The notes under the pieces: generated by a model
What the model saw: the letters and a program-made list of their open reading frames with translations, nothing else
Databases searched by the model: none
Told to the model about the DNA's origin: nothing
Part shown: positions 43,618-56,600 of the stretch, piece after piece
Layout: the number at the start of each line of letters is the position of its first letter
How positions within the stretch are numbered: the first letter of the stretch is position 1
Position numbers and translations under genes: made by a program
Assembly: GCF_040548735.1 (NCBI RefSeq)
Contig: NZ_JBEPSD010000001.1
Span: 1,860,001 to 1,924,000, forward strand
Direction: 5' to 3'
DNA: 64,000 nucleotides
Source of the DNA: Rhodanobacter soli
Lineage (GTDB): Bacteria; Pseudomonadota; Gammaproteobacteria; Xanthomonadales; Rhodanobacteraceae

Positions 43618-44742
43618 TCAGAACAGTTCGCCCTGCGGCGATGCCTTGCGCGGCGGCACGAAGCGCGAGGTGTCGAGGGTGAGCTCGCGGGCGCGGCCGA
43701 AGCCGTGCTTGCGGCAGGCGACGTCGAAGCGGCGGCGCAGCAGGTCGGCGAACACGCCTGAGCCGCGCATGCGGGTGGCGAAGTTGCTGTCGTAGTCGCG
43801 GCCGCCGTTCATCTGTTGCACCAGGCTCATCACGTGCTCGGCGCGCTGCGGCGCGTGCAGGGCCAGCCATTCGCGAAACAGGGCTTTCAGCTCGTATGGC
43901 AGGCGCAGCGTGGTGTAGCCGGCGCAGCGCGCGCCGGCGTCCGCGGCCTGCGCCATCACCGCTTCCATGTCGCGGTCGTTGAGCGCGGGAATGATCGGCG
44001 CCACCAGCACGCCGACCGGCACGCCGGCGTCGGCCAGGGTGCGGATCGCCTTGATCCGCCGGTGCGGCGCGCTGGCGCGCGGCTCGAGTTTCGCGGCGAG
44101 GTGGTTGTCCAGCGAATTGACCGAGACGAATACCTGCACCAGCTTTTCGCGCGCCATCGGTACCAGGATGTCGAGATCGCGCTCGACCAGCGCGTTCTTG
44201 GTCACGATGGTGCACGGGTGGTGGCATTCGGCCAGCAGCTCCAGCGCGGCGCGGGTCAATCGCCAACGTTTCTCGACCGGCTGGTAGGGATCGGTGTTGC
44301 TGCCGATGTTGATCGGGCTGATCGCGTAACCGGGCTTCGCCAGTTCCGCGCGCAGCACCTCGGCGAAGTTGCCCTTCGCGCGCAGCTTCGTCTCGAAATC
44401 CAGTCCGGGCGAGAGGTTGAGGTAGCTGTGCGAGGGTCGCGCGAAGCAGTAGATGCAGCCGTGTTCGCAACCGCGGTACGGATTGATCGCCTGGCTGAAG
44501 GCGATGTCGGGTGAGTCGTTGCGGCTGATCACGCTGCGCGCGCGTTCCTCGGTGACCTCGGTGCGCGGGCGCGGCGCATCCTCGTCCAGCAGCGCGCTCT
44601 GCCAGCCGTCGTCCTCGGCCTGGTGGCGGATGCTTTCGAAGCGGCCTTCCGGATTGGAGGCGGCGCCGCGGCCCTTGAGCAGGCGCGTCGCCGGGAGCCG
44701 TTCCAGCGGGGTCGGTGGGGGCGAGGGATCGTCCATCGGCAC
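43618..44742 (-). CDS. PA0069-family radical SAM protein
   Basis: Radical SAM enzyme of 374 residues related to spore photoproduct lyase-type and PA0069 proteins. The [4Fe-4S] cluster motif is CEHGCIYCF (Cys92, Cys96, Cys99). Typical family blocks follow: NPYRGCEHGCIYCFARPSHS, YAISPINIGSNTDPYQPVEK, and GVPVGVLVAPIIPALNDRDM. The reaction is unknown. It stands alone, close to a small membrane protein gene. The N-terminal stretch is probably disordered (PSPPPTPLERLPATRLLKG). Confidence 0.92.
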   Translation of the reverse strand: MPMDDPSPPPTPLERLPATRLLKGRGAASNPEGRFESIRHQAEDDGWQSALLDEDAPRPRTEVTEERARSVISRNDSPDIAFSQAINPYRGCEHGCIYCFARPSHSYLNLSPGLDFETKLRAKGNFAEVLRAELAKPGYAISPINIGSNTDPYQPVEKRWRLTRAALELLAECHHPCTIVTKNALVERDLDILVPMAREKLVQVFVSVNSLDNHLAAKLEPRASAPHRRIKAIRTLADAGVPVGVLVAPIIPALNDRDMEAVMAQAADAGARCAGYTTLRLPYELKALFREWLALHAPQRAEHVMSLVQQMNGGRDYDSNFATRMRGSGVFADLLRRRFDVACRKHGFGRARELTLDTSRFVPPRKASPQGELF

Positions 44743-44881
44743 AGTGTCGCGCAGCGATGTCTCAGCCGTCGCGACATCTTTTCGCGGCGTGATCCGGCTC
44801 GCGCCGAACGTGCCGTGGCGGCGTTATGATGCGGCCGTCCGCCGCCGCAGGCGGCGCGTTTCCACCTGTCGGGGCTTCCTC

Positions 44882-45121
44882 ATGCGCTGGCTGCTGCTCG
44901 CCCTTACCGTGTTTGCATTCGTGCTGTGCTTCACCCGCCACGGCGCCGGCGCTTGGGGTTTCTGGATGCTGGTCGGGCTGATCGGCATCTTCGCCACCAC
45001 GCTGGCCTTCGTGCAGGCGCGCATCGCCGGCAGTGCGCGTGACGACAGCCTGTCCGAGTACGACCTGAAGCGGCTGCGCGAGGGCAAGGATCCGCTGAAG
45101 TACGGGCGCCCGGATCGGTAA
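44882..45121 (+). CDS. Small membrane protein
   Basis: A 79-residue protein with two hydrophobic helices (MRWLLLALTVFAFVLCFTRH and AWGFWMLVGLIGIFATTLAF) and a charged cytosolic tail with DDSLSEYDLKRLREGKDPLK. It resembles small conserved membrane proteins of Xanthomonadales without a known role. The ATG lies in a divergent promoter region against the radical SAM gene. The composition of the tail is credible for a real protein. Confidence 0.75.
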   Translation: MRWLLLALTVFAFVLCFTRHGAGAWGFWMLVGLIGIFATTLAFVQARIAGSARDDSLSEYDLKRLREGKDPLKYGRPDR

Positions 45122-45155
45122 GGTATCCATGATGCGGTTCGTTCCGGCTTCGTGG

Positions 45156-45220
45156 GGCGGGCACTGCCCGCCGCTCTTGACTGTGCGCATCGTTGAAAAG
45201 CACGGCGGGCACTGCCCGCC
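45156..45220. repeat. Pair of GGCGGGC hairpins
   Basis: Two identical 17-bp palindromes (GGCGGGC-ACT-GCCCGCC) at 45156-45172 and 45204-45220, separated by 31 bp, in the 150-bp interval between a small membrane protein gene and the acyl-CoA synthetase gene. A related copy lies at 16568-16584. They may serve as convergent 3' stem-loops or be a dispersed repeat. Confidence 0.65.
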
Positions 45221-45271
45221 CTACGGATCTCTCGCGAGGTGGCCGGAAAGCATCGCGCACAGGGTGCGTTC

Positions 45272-46945
<1,674 letters not shown>

Positions 46946-47145
46946 CGGTGCTCCCCCATAGTCATCGTGCGGAATCCGGCTGCCAGCATAGCGCCCGCGC
47001 TGGCGTCCGGATCGCCGCTGCGCGTGCATGGCGCAGGACGGGCAGCGTCACCCTTCAATCACGATCGCTGCACGGCGGAACAAGGACGCTTGCGCTAACG
47101 TCACGGCGCGGCATCCCGCCGCCCCGCATTCCCTGGGAGTTCACG

Positions 47146-47406
47146 ATGACTGCATCCGGCTTGATCATCTTTCTGCTGATTGGTGCGATCGCGGGTTGGC
47201 TGGCCGGCCTGATCGTGCGCGGTTTCGGTTTCGGCCTGCTCGGCAATATCGTGGTCGGCATCATCGGCGCGTTCCTCGCCGGCTGGCTGCTGCCGATGCT
47301 CGGCATCGGCTTCAGTCTCGGCAGCCCGATCGTCACCAGCATCGTCTACGCGATGATCGGCGCGATCGTGCTGCTGGTGATCATCGGACTGATCAAGCGC
47401 GCCTGA
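47146..47406 (+). CDS. GlsB/YeaQ/YmgE-type stress membrane protein
   Basis: An 86-residue membrane protein with three glycine-rich helices: LIIFLLIGAIAGWLAGLIVR, then GFGLLGNIVVGIIGAFLAGW, then IVYAMIGAIVLLVIIGLIKR. This is the transglycosylase-associated (Tag) family, frequently induced by stress. The start is ATG 47146, with GGGAG upstream. A strong Rho-independent terminator lies 28 bp after the stop. It is convergent with the MHS carrier gene. Confidence 0.9.
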   Translation: MTASGLIIFLLIGAIAGWLAGLIVRGFGFGLLGNIVVGIIGAFLAGWLLPMLGIGFSLGSPIVTSIVYAMIGAIVLLVIIGLIKRA

Positions 47407-47434
47407 CGACCCGCCCGGTTCACGGCGGCAAAGA

Positions 47435-47464
47435 AAAACGCAGCGGCACGGGCCGCTGCGTTTT
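47435..47464. terminator. Bidirectional Rho-independent terminator
   Basis: Perfect 13-bp stem AAAACGCAGCGGC / GCCGCTGCGTTTT with a 4-base ACGG loop. The T-run is at the end of the stem on the plus strand and the A-run on the minus strand, so it can stop both the YeaQ-like gene (plus) and the MHS gene (minus). Confidence 0.88.
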
Positions 47465-47484
47465 CCGTACCTTGATGGCCGCAC

Positions 47485-49155
47485 TCAGTCGCTGAGGTCG
47501 ACGTCCTTGGTTTCGCTCACGAACAGCAGGCCGATCACGAAGGTCATCATCGCGATCACCACCGGGTACCACAGGCCGGAGTAGATGTTGCCCGTGAGCG
47601 CCACGATGCCGAACGACACCGAAGGCAGGAAGCCGCCGAACCAGCCGTTGCCGATGTGGTACGGCAGGCTCATCGAGGTGTAGCGGATCCTGGTCGGGAA
47701 CATCTCCACCAGCCACGCTGCGATCGGGCCGTAGACCATGGTCACGTACAGCACCAGCAAGGTCAGCAACACGATCAGCATCGGGTAGTTGGTACGCGCC
47801 GGGTCGGCCTTGGCCGGATAGCCGGCCTGGTCGAGCGAGGCACCGAGGCTGGTGGTGAACGCCTTGTTCTGCTCGGCGAAGTCCGCCTTGCTCAGGCTGC
47901 TGCCCTCGAACGCCTCGTGGCTGGCCCCGCCCACGGTCACCTTTGCCAGCGAACCGGCCGGCGCCGCCACGTTGTCGTATGGCACGCCGCGCTTGGCCAG
48001 GTAGCTCTTGGCCACGTCGCAGGAACTGGTGAAGACCTGCGTGCCGGTGAGGTTGATCTGCAGATGGCAGGTGGCCGGGTCGGCGAGCACGGTGACCGGT
48101 GCCGTGGCACGTGCCGTCTCCGCACCCGGGTTGCCGTAGTGGGTAAGCCCCTTGAAGATCGGGAAGTAGGTCAGCGCGGCGAGCAGGCAGCCGGCGAGCA
48201 CGACCGGCTTGCGGCCGATCTTGTCGGACAGCCAGCCGAACACCACGAAGAACGGCGTGCCGATCAACAGTGCCGCGGCAATCAGCAGCTGGGTGGTGGT
48301 GGCGTCGATCCTCAGTGTGCTGCCGAGGAAGTACATCGCGTAGAACTGGCCGCAGTACCACACCACGGCCTGGCCGGCGGTGGCGCCGAACAGGGCCAGG
48401 ATCACCAGCTTGAGGTTGCCCCAGCGCGCGAACGACTCGGTCAGTGGCGCCTTCGACTGCTTGCCCTCCTCTTTCATCTGCTTGAACACTGGCGACTCGG
48501 CCAGTTGCAGGCGGATGTACACCGATATCGCCAGCAGCAGCGACGACAGCAGGAACGGAATGCGCCAGCCCCAGTCGTCGAACTTGTCGCCGAGCAACCA
48601 CTTGCAGCCCAGGATCACCAGCAGCGACAGGAACAGGCCGAAGGTGGCGGTGATCTGGATGAAGCTGGTGTACAGGCCGCGCTTGCCCTTCGGTGCGTGT
48701 TCGGCCACGTAGGTGGCCGCGCCGCCGTACTCGCCGCCCAGCGCCAGGCCCTGCAGCATGCGCAACAGGATCAGGATCACCGGCGCCGCCATGCCAATCG
48801 AGCCGTAACTGGGCAACAGGCCCACGAAGAAGGTCGACAGGCCCATGATCACGATGGTGATCAGGAACGTGTACTTGCGCCCGACCAGGTCGCCGACCCG
48901 GCCGAACACCAGCGCACCAAACGGGCGCACCGCGAAGCCGGCGGCGAACGCGAGCAGGGCGAACACCAGCTGGCTCGCCTCGTTCAAGCCCGAGAAAAAC
49001 TGGTGGCCGATGATCACGGCGAGCGAGCCGTACAGATAGAAGTCGTACCACTCGAACACGGTGCCCAGGCTGGACGCCAGGATCACCCGCTTGTGGCTGA
49101 CGTCGAGCTTGGCGCCAACCCCGCCGCCGGTCGCGTCAATCGCATTTGTGGCCAT
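47485..49155 (-). CDS. MHS-family MFS transporter with an extra periplasmic insert
   Basis: Inner-membrane carrier of 556 residues, larger than usual (~430-450). Family signatures are ASSLGTVFEWYDFYLYGSLA at TM1, PFGALVFGRVGDLVGRKYTF at the TM2-3 loop and MLQGLALGGEYGGAATYVAE. MHS proteins import organic acids, proline/betaine or shikimate with protons. The C-terminal half contains a ~120-residue hydrophilic insert (about GLTHYGNPGAETARA to ADPARTNYPML) holding two cysteines, presumably periplasmic. ATG 49155 has GAGGGG upstream. It follows the DcaP-like porin on the same strand and may form an uptake path with it. Confidence 0.9.
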   Translation of the reverse strand: MATNAIDATGGGVGAKLDVSHKRVILASSLGTVFEWYDFYLYGSLAVIIGHQFFSGLNEASQLVFALLAFAAGFAVRPFGALVFGRVGDLVGRKYTFLITIVIMGLSTFFVGLLPSYGSIGMAAPVILILLRMLQGLALGGEYGGAATYVAEHAPKGKRGLYTSFIQITATFGLFLSLLVILGCKWLLGDKFDDWGWRIPFLLSSLLLAISVYIRLQLAESPVFKQMKEEGKQSKAPLTESFARWGNLKLVILALFGATAGQAVVWYCGQFYAMYFLGSTLRIDATTTQLLIAAALLIGTPFFVVFGWLSDKIGRKPVVLAGCLLAALTYFPIFKGLTHYGNPGAETARATAPVTVLADPATCHLQINLTGTQVFTSSCDVAKSYLAKRGVPYDNVAAPAGSLAKVTVGGASHEAFEGSSLSKADFAEQNKAFTTSLGASLDQAGYPAKADPARTNYPMLIVLLTLLVLYVTMVYGPIAAWLVEMFPTRIRYTSMSLPYHIGNGWFGGFLPSVSFGIVALTGNIYSGLWYPVVIAMMTFVIGLLFVSETKDVDLSD

Positions 49156-49315
49156 GATGTTTCCCCTCTCGAGATAGTGAGATGCCTCTCCCAGAAACCC
49201 TGGGGAGAAGTTGGGAGATGCGGTCGTTCCTCGAACCGGACCGCACCCCGTCATCCTCCCGACGCGACGGGAGGGTAATCAACGGGCGGCGCACGCGCGG
49301 TACGCCGCCTGAGGT

Positions 49316-50695
49316 TCAGAAGCGATAAAGCGCGTTGAGGCTGAACTGGTTGCCGGTGGTGGTCTTGCGATCCACGCCGTTGCTGGTGGAGTCGAGCTTG
49401 TCGTGCATCCATTCGGCACTGAGGTCATAGGAACCGGCGGTGTACTGCAGGCTCAACGCCGTCTGGCGGTTCCTGAGCAGGCCGGTCGATCCATTACCCA
49501 TCCAGGTGATCACGTCGCCGCTATCGGGTTTGCTGTACGCGTAGAACGCGTACAGGCTCCAGTTCGGCGTGAAGCTGTAGCCCGCCTGCACGAAGCCGCC
49601 GCGCTCCTTGATGTCGCCGAACTGCGACATCGCGCCGAAGATCTCGCCGAGGCCGTTGCCGGCATAGGCCAGCCCCTTGAACGTCCACGGGCCGGGTTTC
49701 CACTGGCCGCCGACCTCGTAGCCCACGCTCTTCACGTCGGAACGGATCGGCGTGGGTGCGGTGCCGTCCACGCCGCGCAGGTCGACCTTGCTGTAGTGCG
49801 CGGCGAAGTACGCCAGCCAGTTCTTGTCCTGCACGTGCAGGCGCGCCTCGACTTGCGGACGGAAGCCGGCGCTGCCGGCGGTGAGGTAGTTGACGTTGTT
49901 GCCGGGCCCGCTCCAGGTGCCTTCGAACACGCCCACGTCGAGCCGCCATTGCGCGCCGGTGCTGCCGTGGTTGAGGTCCTGCATCACCACCACGCCGGGG
50001 AAGCGCCAGCCGCCGTAGCCGGAGCCGAAGCCCAGCGGGAACGCGATGTGCGCCAGCGAAGTGGGCGAGTTGTCGATCGGGAACATCAGGTCCCACTGCT
50101 GGCCGATGCGCACCGTGGTGCCGCTCTCGGGGTTGGTCAGGTCCATGTAGGCCTGGCGCAGCCGCGGCGTCGGCTGCTGCTGGCTGTACGCGCCGGTGCC
50201 GTTGAAGCCGCCGAAGAAGTCCATCTCGATGCGCCCGCCGCCGCTCCAGTTGCCGGCGAACTTGGCGCCCTTGAAATCGAGCCAGAAGCGCGTGTTGCGC
50301 ACGTCGACGCCGCTCAGCGAACCCTTCGAGCCGGGTATCGGGAACAGCGCGTTCTGGCCGTTGCCGTAGGTGAAGCTCTTGTTCTGGCTGAAGGCGCTGG
50401 CGCTGACGAAGCCGTGCAGCGCCACCGACACGCCGGGGGCACTGCTGAACACCGGCGTCGCGGCGGCCGGAGCCGCCGCGACATTCTGCGCGGGTGCCGC
50501 CGGCGCTGCGGGCGCGGCTTTCTGCGCCTGGATCATCGCCTTCAATTCATTCAACTGCTGTTCGAGCTGCGCCACGCGCTGTTCGAGTTGCTGCTCGCGC
50601 GTGTCGCTCTGCGCGTGGCCAGCCAGCGGAAGCATCAGGGCGCAAGCCATGCTCAGGGCAAGCGCGGAGTAACGATGGGTGTGTCGCGTGGTCAT
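49316..50695 (-). CDS. DcaP-like trimeric outer-membrane porin
   Basis: Outer-membrane channel of 459 residues. After the signal peptide (LALSMACALMLPLAGHAQ) comes a coiled coil (REQQLEQRVAQLEQQLNELK) and an Ala/Pro linker, then a beta-barrel starting SVALHGFVSASAFSQN and ending in an aromatic strand FSLNALYRF, typical of the C-terminal Phe of porins. The layout matches DcaP porins, which pass dicarboxylates and related solutes. The gene is divergent from acs and upstream of the MHS carrier. Confidence 0.9.
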   Translation of the reverse strand: MTTRHTHRYSALALSMACALMLPLAGHAQSDTREQQLEQRVAQLEQQLNELKAMIQAQKAAPAAPAAPAQNVAAAPAAATPVFSSAPGVSVALHGFVSASAFSQNKSFTYGNGQNALFPIPGSKGSLSGVDVRNTRFWLDFKGAKFAGNWSGGGRIEMDFFGGFNGTGAYSQQQPTPRLRQAYMDLTNPESGTTVRIGQQWDLMFPIDNSPTSLAHIAFPLGFGSGYGGWRFPGVVVMQDLNHGSTGAQWRLDVGVFEGTWSGPGNNVNYLTAGSAGFRPQVEARLHVQDKNWLAYFAAHYSKVDLRGVDGTAPTPIRSDVKSVGYEVGGQWKPGPWTFKGLAYAGNGLGEIFGAMSQFGDIKERGGFVQAGYSFTPNWSLYAFYAYSKPDSGDVITWMGNGSTGLLRNRQTALSLQYTAGSYDLSAEWMHDKLDSTSNGVDRKTTTGNQFSLNALYRF

Positions 50696-50764
50696 GCGTG
50701 CGTCTCCCCGAGGTCGATGACGGGCCGAGCATGGCCATGCTGCAGCGCGGGCGACTATTCGCCA

Positions 50765-50783
50765 TTGGTCGAACTTCGACCAA
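50765..50783. promoter_or_regulatory. Perfect 19-bp palindrome between the porin and acs genes
   Basis: TTGGTCGAACTTCGACCAA, two perfect 9-bp arms around one base. It lies 70-88 bp upstream of the porin start and 133-151 bp upstream of the acs start, in the divergent intergenic region 50696-50915. This position and symmetry suit a dimeric regulator; the CrbR-like regulator encoded just beyond acs is a natural candidate, though unproven. The rest of this interval shows no other clear site. Confidence 0.6.
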
Positions 50784-50915
50784 AGTCGAGCCGGCCCTGC
50801 GCCGCCGCCTCCGTATCGATCGGGCTACACTCGAAGTCCGCACACCGCCGGGCGCCGATGCCTGCCGCGGTATCCCTGTCGCCACCTTCCACGCCGAGCC
50901 AGCAGGAGCCCAGCC

Positions 50916-52856
<1,941 letters not shown>

Positions 52857-52861
52857 GCAGG

Positions 52862-52936
52862 AGTGAATGATGAGGCGTGAGAAGTGAGCAAATGCCGACT
52901 ACGCTGTCTCTCGTTTCTCGCTCCTCACCACTCACT
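52862..52936. repeat. Imperfect 27-bp inverted repeat before the CrbR-like gene
   Basis: Arms 52862-52888 (starts AGTGAATGATGAGG) and 52910-52936 (complement starts AGTGAGTGGTGAGG) match at about 20 of 27 positions with a 21-bp loop. The arms are GTGAG/GAG-rich. The element fills almost the whole 89-bp gap between acs and the regulator start (52946) and replaces any ordinary ribosome site there. Confidence 0.65.
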
Positions 52937-52945
52937 ACTCGCCTT

Positions 52946-53617
52946 ATGCCCGACATCCTGATCGCCGACGACCATCCGCTGTTCCGCGACGCCCTGCAGC
53001 GGGCGGTGCTGACCGCATTGCCGCAGGCGCGCGTGCACAGTGCGGACAGTGTGCACACCCTGCTCGGCCTGATCGAGCAATTCCCCGACGCCGAACTGCT
53101 GCTGCTCGACCTGCACATGCCGGGCGCGCGCGGCTACTCCGCGCTGGCGCATATCCGCGGGCAGTACCCCGGGCTGCCGACCATCGTGGTGTCCGGTCAC
53201 GAAGAGGCGCAGGTGGCGCGCCGCGCGCTGGCGCATGGCGCCTCGGCATACATCCCCAAGTCCACCGCCGGCGCCGACATCGTGGCGGCGATCCGCGCCG
53301 TGCTCGACGGCGACGTCTGGCTGCCGCCGGCCCTGCTCGGCACCCCCGGCGAACTGCGGCCCGACGAAGCCGCCGCCGCCGCGCAGATCGCCGCGCTGAC
53401 GCCGCAGCAATTCCGCGTGATGACGATGATCGCCGAAGGACTGCTGAACAAGCAGATCGCGTGGGAACTCGGCGTCTCCGAAGCCACCGTGAAGGCGCAC
53501 ATGACCGCGATCATGCGCAAGCTCGGGGTCAACAACCGCACCCAGGTCGCGCTGCTCGCCAGCCAGCTGGCGGTCGATCAGGGGAGCATGCCGGCGCTGC
53601 CCGACGGCGAAGGCTGA
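52946..53617 (+). CDS. LuxR-type response regulator (CrbR/ErdR-like)
   Basis: Response regulator of 223 residues: receiver with LIADDHPLFRDALQRAV, phosphoacceptor Asp55 in LLLLDLHMPG, and Lys in YIPKSTAG; then a LuxR-type HTH (LTPQQFRVMTMIAEGLLNKQ followed by ELGVSEATVKAHMTAIMRKL). In Pseudomonas and Vibrio the homologous CrbR/ErdR activates acs when the cognate SSS-domain kinase is active. The position between acs and the kinase agrees. ATG 52946 is chosen; no Shine-Dalgarno is seen, and a long hairpin lies just upstream. Confidence 0.92.
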   Translation: MPDILIADDHPLFRDALQRAVLTALPQARVHSADSVHTLLGLIEQFPDAELLLLDLHMPGARGYSALAHIRGQYPGLPTIVVSGHEEAQVARRALAHGASAYIPKSTAGADIVAAIRAVLDGDVWLPPALLGTPGELRPDEAAAAAQIAALTPQQFRVMTMIAEGLLNKQIAWELGVSEATVKAHMTAIMRKLGVNNRTQVALLASQLAVDQGSMPALPDGEG

Positions 53618-53624
53618 CGCCCGG

Positions 53625-56600
53625 CTAGCGGCGCAGCAGAGCGGTCAACAACGCACGCAACGCGGCCGGCCTCACCGGCTTGTGCAGTACCGGATAGCCG
53701 AGCGCGCGGGCGCGTTGCTTCAGTTCGCTGCTGCCGTCGGCGGTGATCATCGCCACCGGCGGCAGTTCGCCCAGCACGCCGCCCAGTTGTTGCAGCGCCT
53801 GCAGGCCATCGACGCCATCAGCCAGGTGGTAGTCGGCCAGGACCAGGTCGATCGGGCCCCGCGCCAGCTCCGCGCGGGCCTGTTCCACATCCAGCGCGAT
53901 GCGGCAATCGACGCCCCAGCGGCTGAGCAGGGCACGCATGCCGTCGAGAATGGCGGCGTCGTTGTCCAGGCACAGCACGGTCAACGGCAGCTGCTTGTCC
54001 GGACCGGCGCGCTGCACCCGCTGGCGGCGCGCCGGCACCGCCTCGTTGCGCGGCACCGTCACCGCGAAGCAGCTGCCGTGCTCGACCCGCGAATGCAGGT
54101 CGAGCCGGTGGCCGAGGATGCTGGCCAGGCGATCGCAGATCGACAGGCCCAGGCCCAGCCCCTTCTCGCCCCACGGCGAAGGCTGCTCCAGCCGCTGGAA
54201 TTCGCCGAAGATCCTCGCGCGCTGTTCTGCCGCGATGCCGGGGCCGGAATCCCATACCTCGATGCGCACCTCGTCGGCGCCCATCCGCCGTGCGCCCAGC
54301 AGCACGCTGCCCTTGCTGGTGTAGCGCAAGGCATTGGAGAGGAAGTTCTGCAGGATACGGCGCAGCAACTGCGGGTCGCTGCGCACCGCCAGAGCGGTCG
54401 GCACCACGCGCAGGCGCAATCCGCGCTGCTCGGCGACCACCGCGAACTGCGCCCTCAGCGAATCGAACAGTTCGGCCAGCGCGAAGCCACCGACCTCCGG
54501 ATGGTAGCTGCCGGCATCCAGCCGCGAGACGTCGAGCAACGCATCGAGCAGGTCTTCGGCGGCACGGAACGAGGCGTCGATGCGTTCGGCCAGTCCGCTC
54601 GCTTCCGCATCCAGGCCGGGATGCTGGCGCAGCGCCGAGGTGAACAGGCGCGCCGCATTCAACGGCTGCAGCAGGTCGTGGCTGGCCGCAGCGAGGAAGC
54701 GGGTCTTGGAGATGTTCGCGGTCTCCGCCGCACGACGTGCCTGCGCGGTGGCGACCAGCGCCTCGGACAGTTCGGCGGTGCGCTGCTCGACACGCTGCTC
54801 CAGCGTCTCGTTCACCTCGATCAGCGCCTGCTCGGCATGCTTGTACGCGGTGACGTCGGTGTAGGTGGTGACGTAGCCGCCGCCGGGCAGCGCGCGGCCG
54901 CGCATCTCGATCACCGTGCCGTCCGGGCGGATGCGCTGGAACAGGTGCGACGAGCCGGCGCGCATGTAGTCGATGCGCTTGGCCACGTGGCCATCCACCT
55001 CGCCGGGCCCGCATTCGCCCAGCTCGGCATTCCAGCGGATCAGCTCGGCCACCGGCACGCCCACGTGCACCATGCCGTCGGGATAGTCGAACAACTCCAG
55101 GTAGCGCCGGTTCCACGCCACCAGGCGCATCTGCGCGTCGACCACGCTGATTCCCTGCGAGACGTTTTCCAGCGTGGTGGACAACAGCTCGCGATTGAAG
55201 CGCAGCTCCTGCGACGCTTCGTCCAGCAGCGCCATCGACTCGGCCACGTCGAGGCCGCTGCCGGACAGCGCGCTGATCAGGATGCGCCGCGCGTTGGCCG
55301 CGCCCACCGCCGAGGCCAGCAGCCGTTCGGTGTACTGGATCAAGGCGCGGTCGGCCGCCTCGCCGGGCAGCAACGGCTTGCCGCGGCGCTGGCCGTATTC
55401 CTCGAAGGCGCGCACGCTGCTGCGCTCGCCCACGATGCGTTCGGCGATGGTGCGCAGGTCGGCCACCACCACGCGGCCACGCCAGTCGCCGCTGCCGCTG
55501 CGGCTGGCCGGATCGGCGTCCATGAACATCGCCGCGTGCAGGCGTTCCTCCAGGCTGGGCCGCAGGCGCAGCGAGACGAACACCAGGCAGCCCACGTTGA
55601 CCAGCAGCGACCAGAACGTGCCGTGCATCACCGGCTCCCAGCCGCTGAGGTGGAACAGCGCCTGCGGGCGCAGCCAGTCCCAGCCGAACGGCCCGGCCTG
55701 CAGCCACTGATCGGAACGGATCAGCGCCGGCAGCAGCAAGGTGTACAGCCACACCACGAAGCCGCCGACCAGGCCCACCATCACGCCGCGGCGGCTGGCG
55801 CCGCGCCAGTACAGCGCCGCGATCAGCGCCGGTGCGAACTGCGCCACCGCGGCGAACGCGAGCAGGCCGGTAGCGGCCAGGTTCTCCGCGTTCGCGGCGA
55901 CCCGGTAGTAGGCGTAGGCCATCACCGCCAACAGGATGATCGCCACCCGGCGCACGCCCAGCACCAGCTGCGACAGGTCGCTGCGCTGCTCCAGCCGCAG
56001 CCGGCGGATGCGCAGCAGCGCCGGCATCACCAGGTCGTTGCTGATCATCGTCGACAGCGCCACCGAGGCCACGATCACCATGCCGGTCGCCGCCGAGAAA
56101 CCGCCGATGAAGGCCAGCAGCGCCATGCCGCGATCGCCGTACGCCATCGGCAAGGTCAGCACCCACGCGTCGGCGGCGCCATCGCGCACCAGCGGCATGT
56201 GCGCGCCGGCCGCCACGATCGGCAGCACCGCCACGCTGACGATGACCAGGTACAGCGGCACCATCCAGCGCGCGCGGGTGAGGTCGCCGGCGTCCTCGCA
56301 CTCGACCATGCCGATCTGGAACTGCCGCGGCAGGCAGAACATCGCGCAGAACGCCAGCATGGTCTGCGCCAGGAAACCCGGCGACAGGCCGTGGCCCAAC
56401 TGCGTGACCGGCAGCTGCACCGTGCTGGCCAGCCCCGGCCCCTGCCACAGCGCGTAGCCGGCCAGCGCCACGAACGCCAGCAGCTTGATCAGGGACTCCA
56501 GCGCGATCGCCAGCATCATGCCGTGGTGATGCTCGGTGGCGTCGATGCTGCGCGTGCCGAACAGGATCGCGAATACCGCCAGCAGCGCCGCGCACCACAT

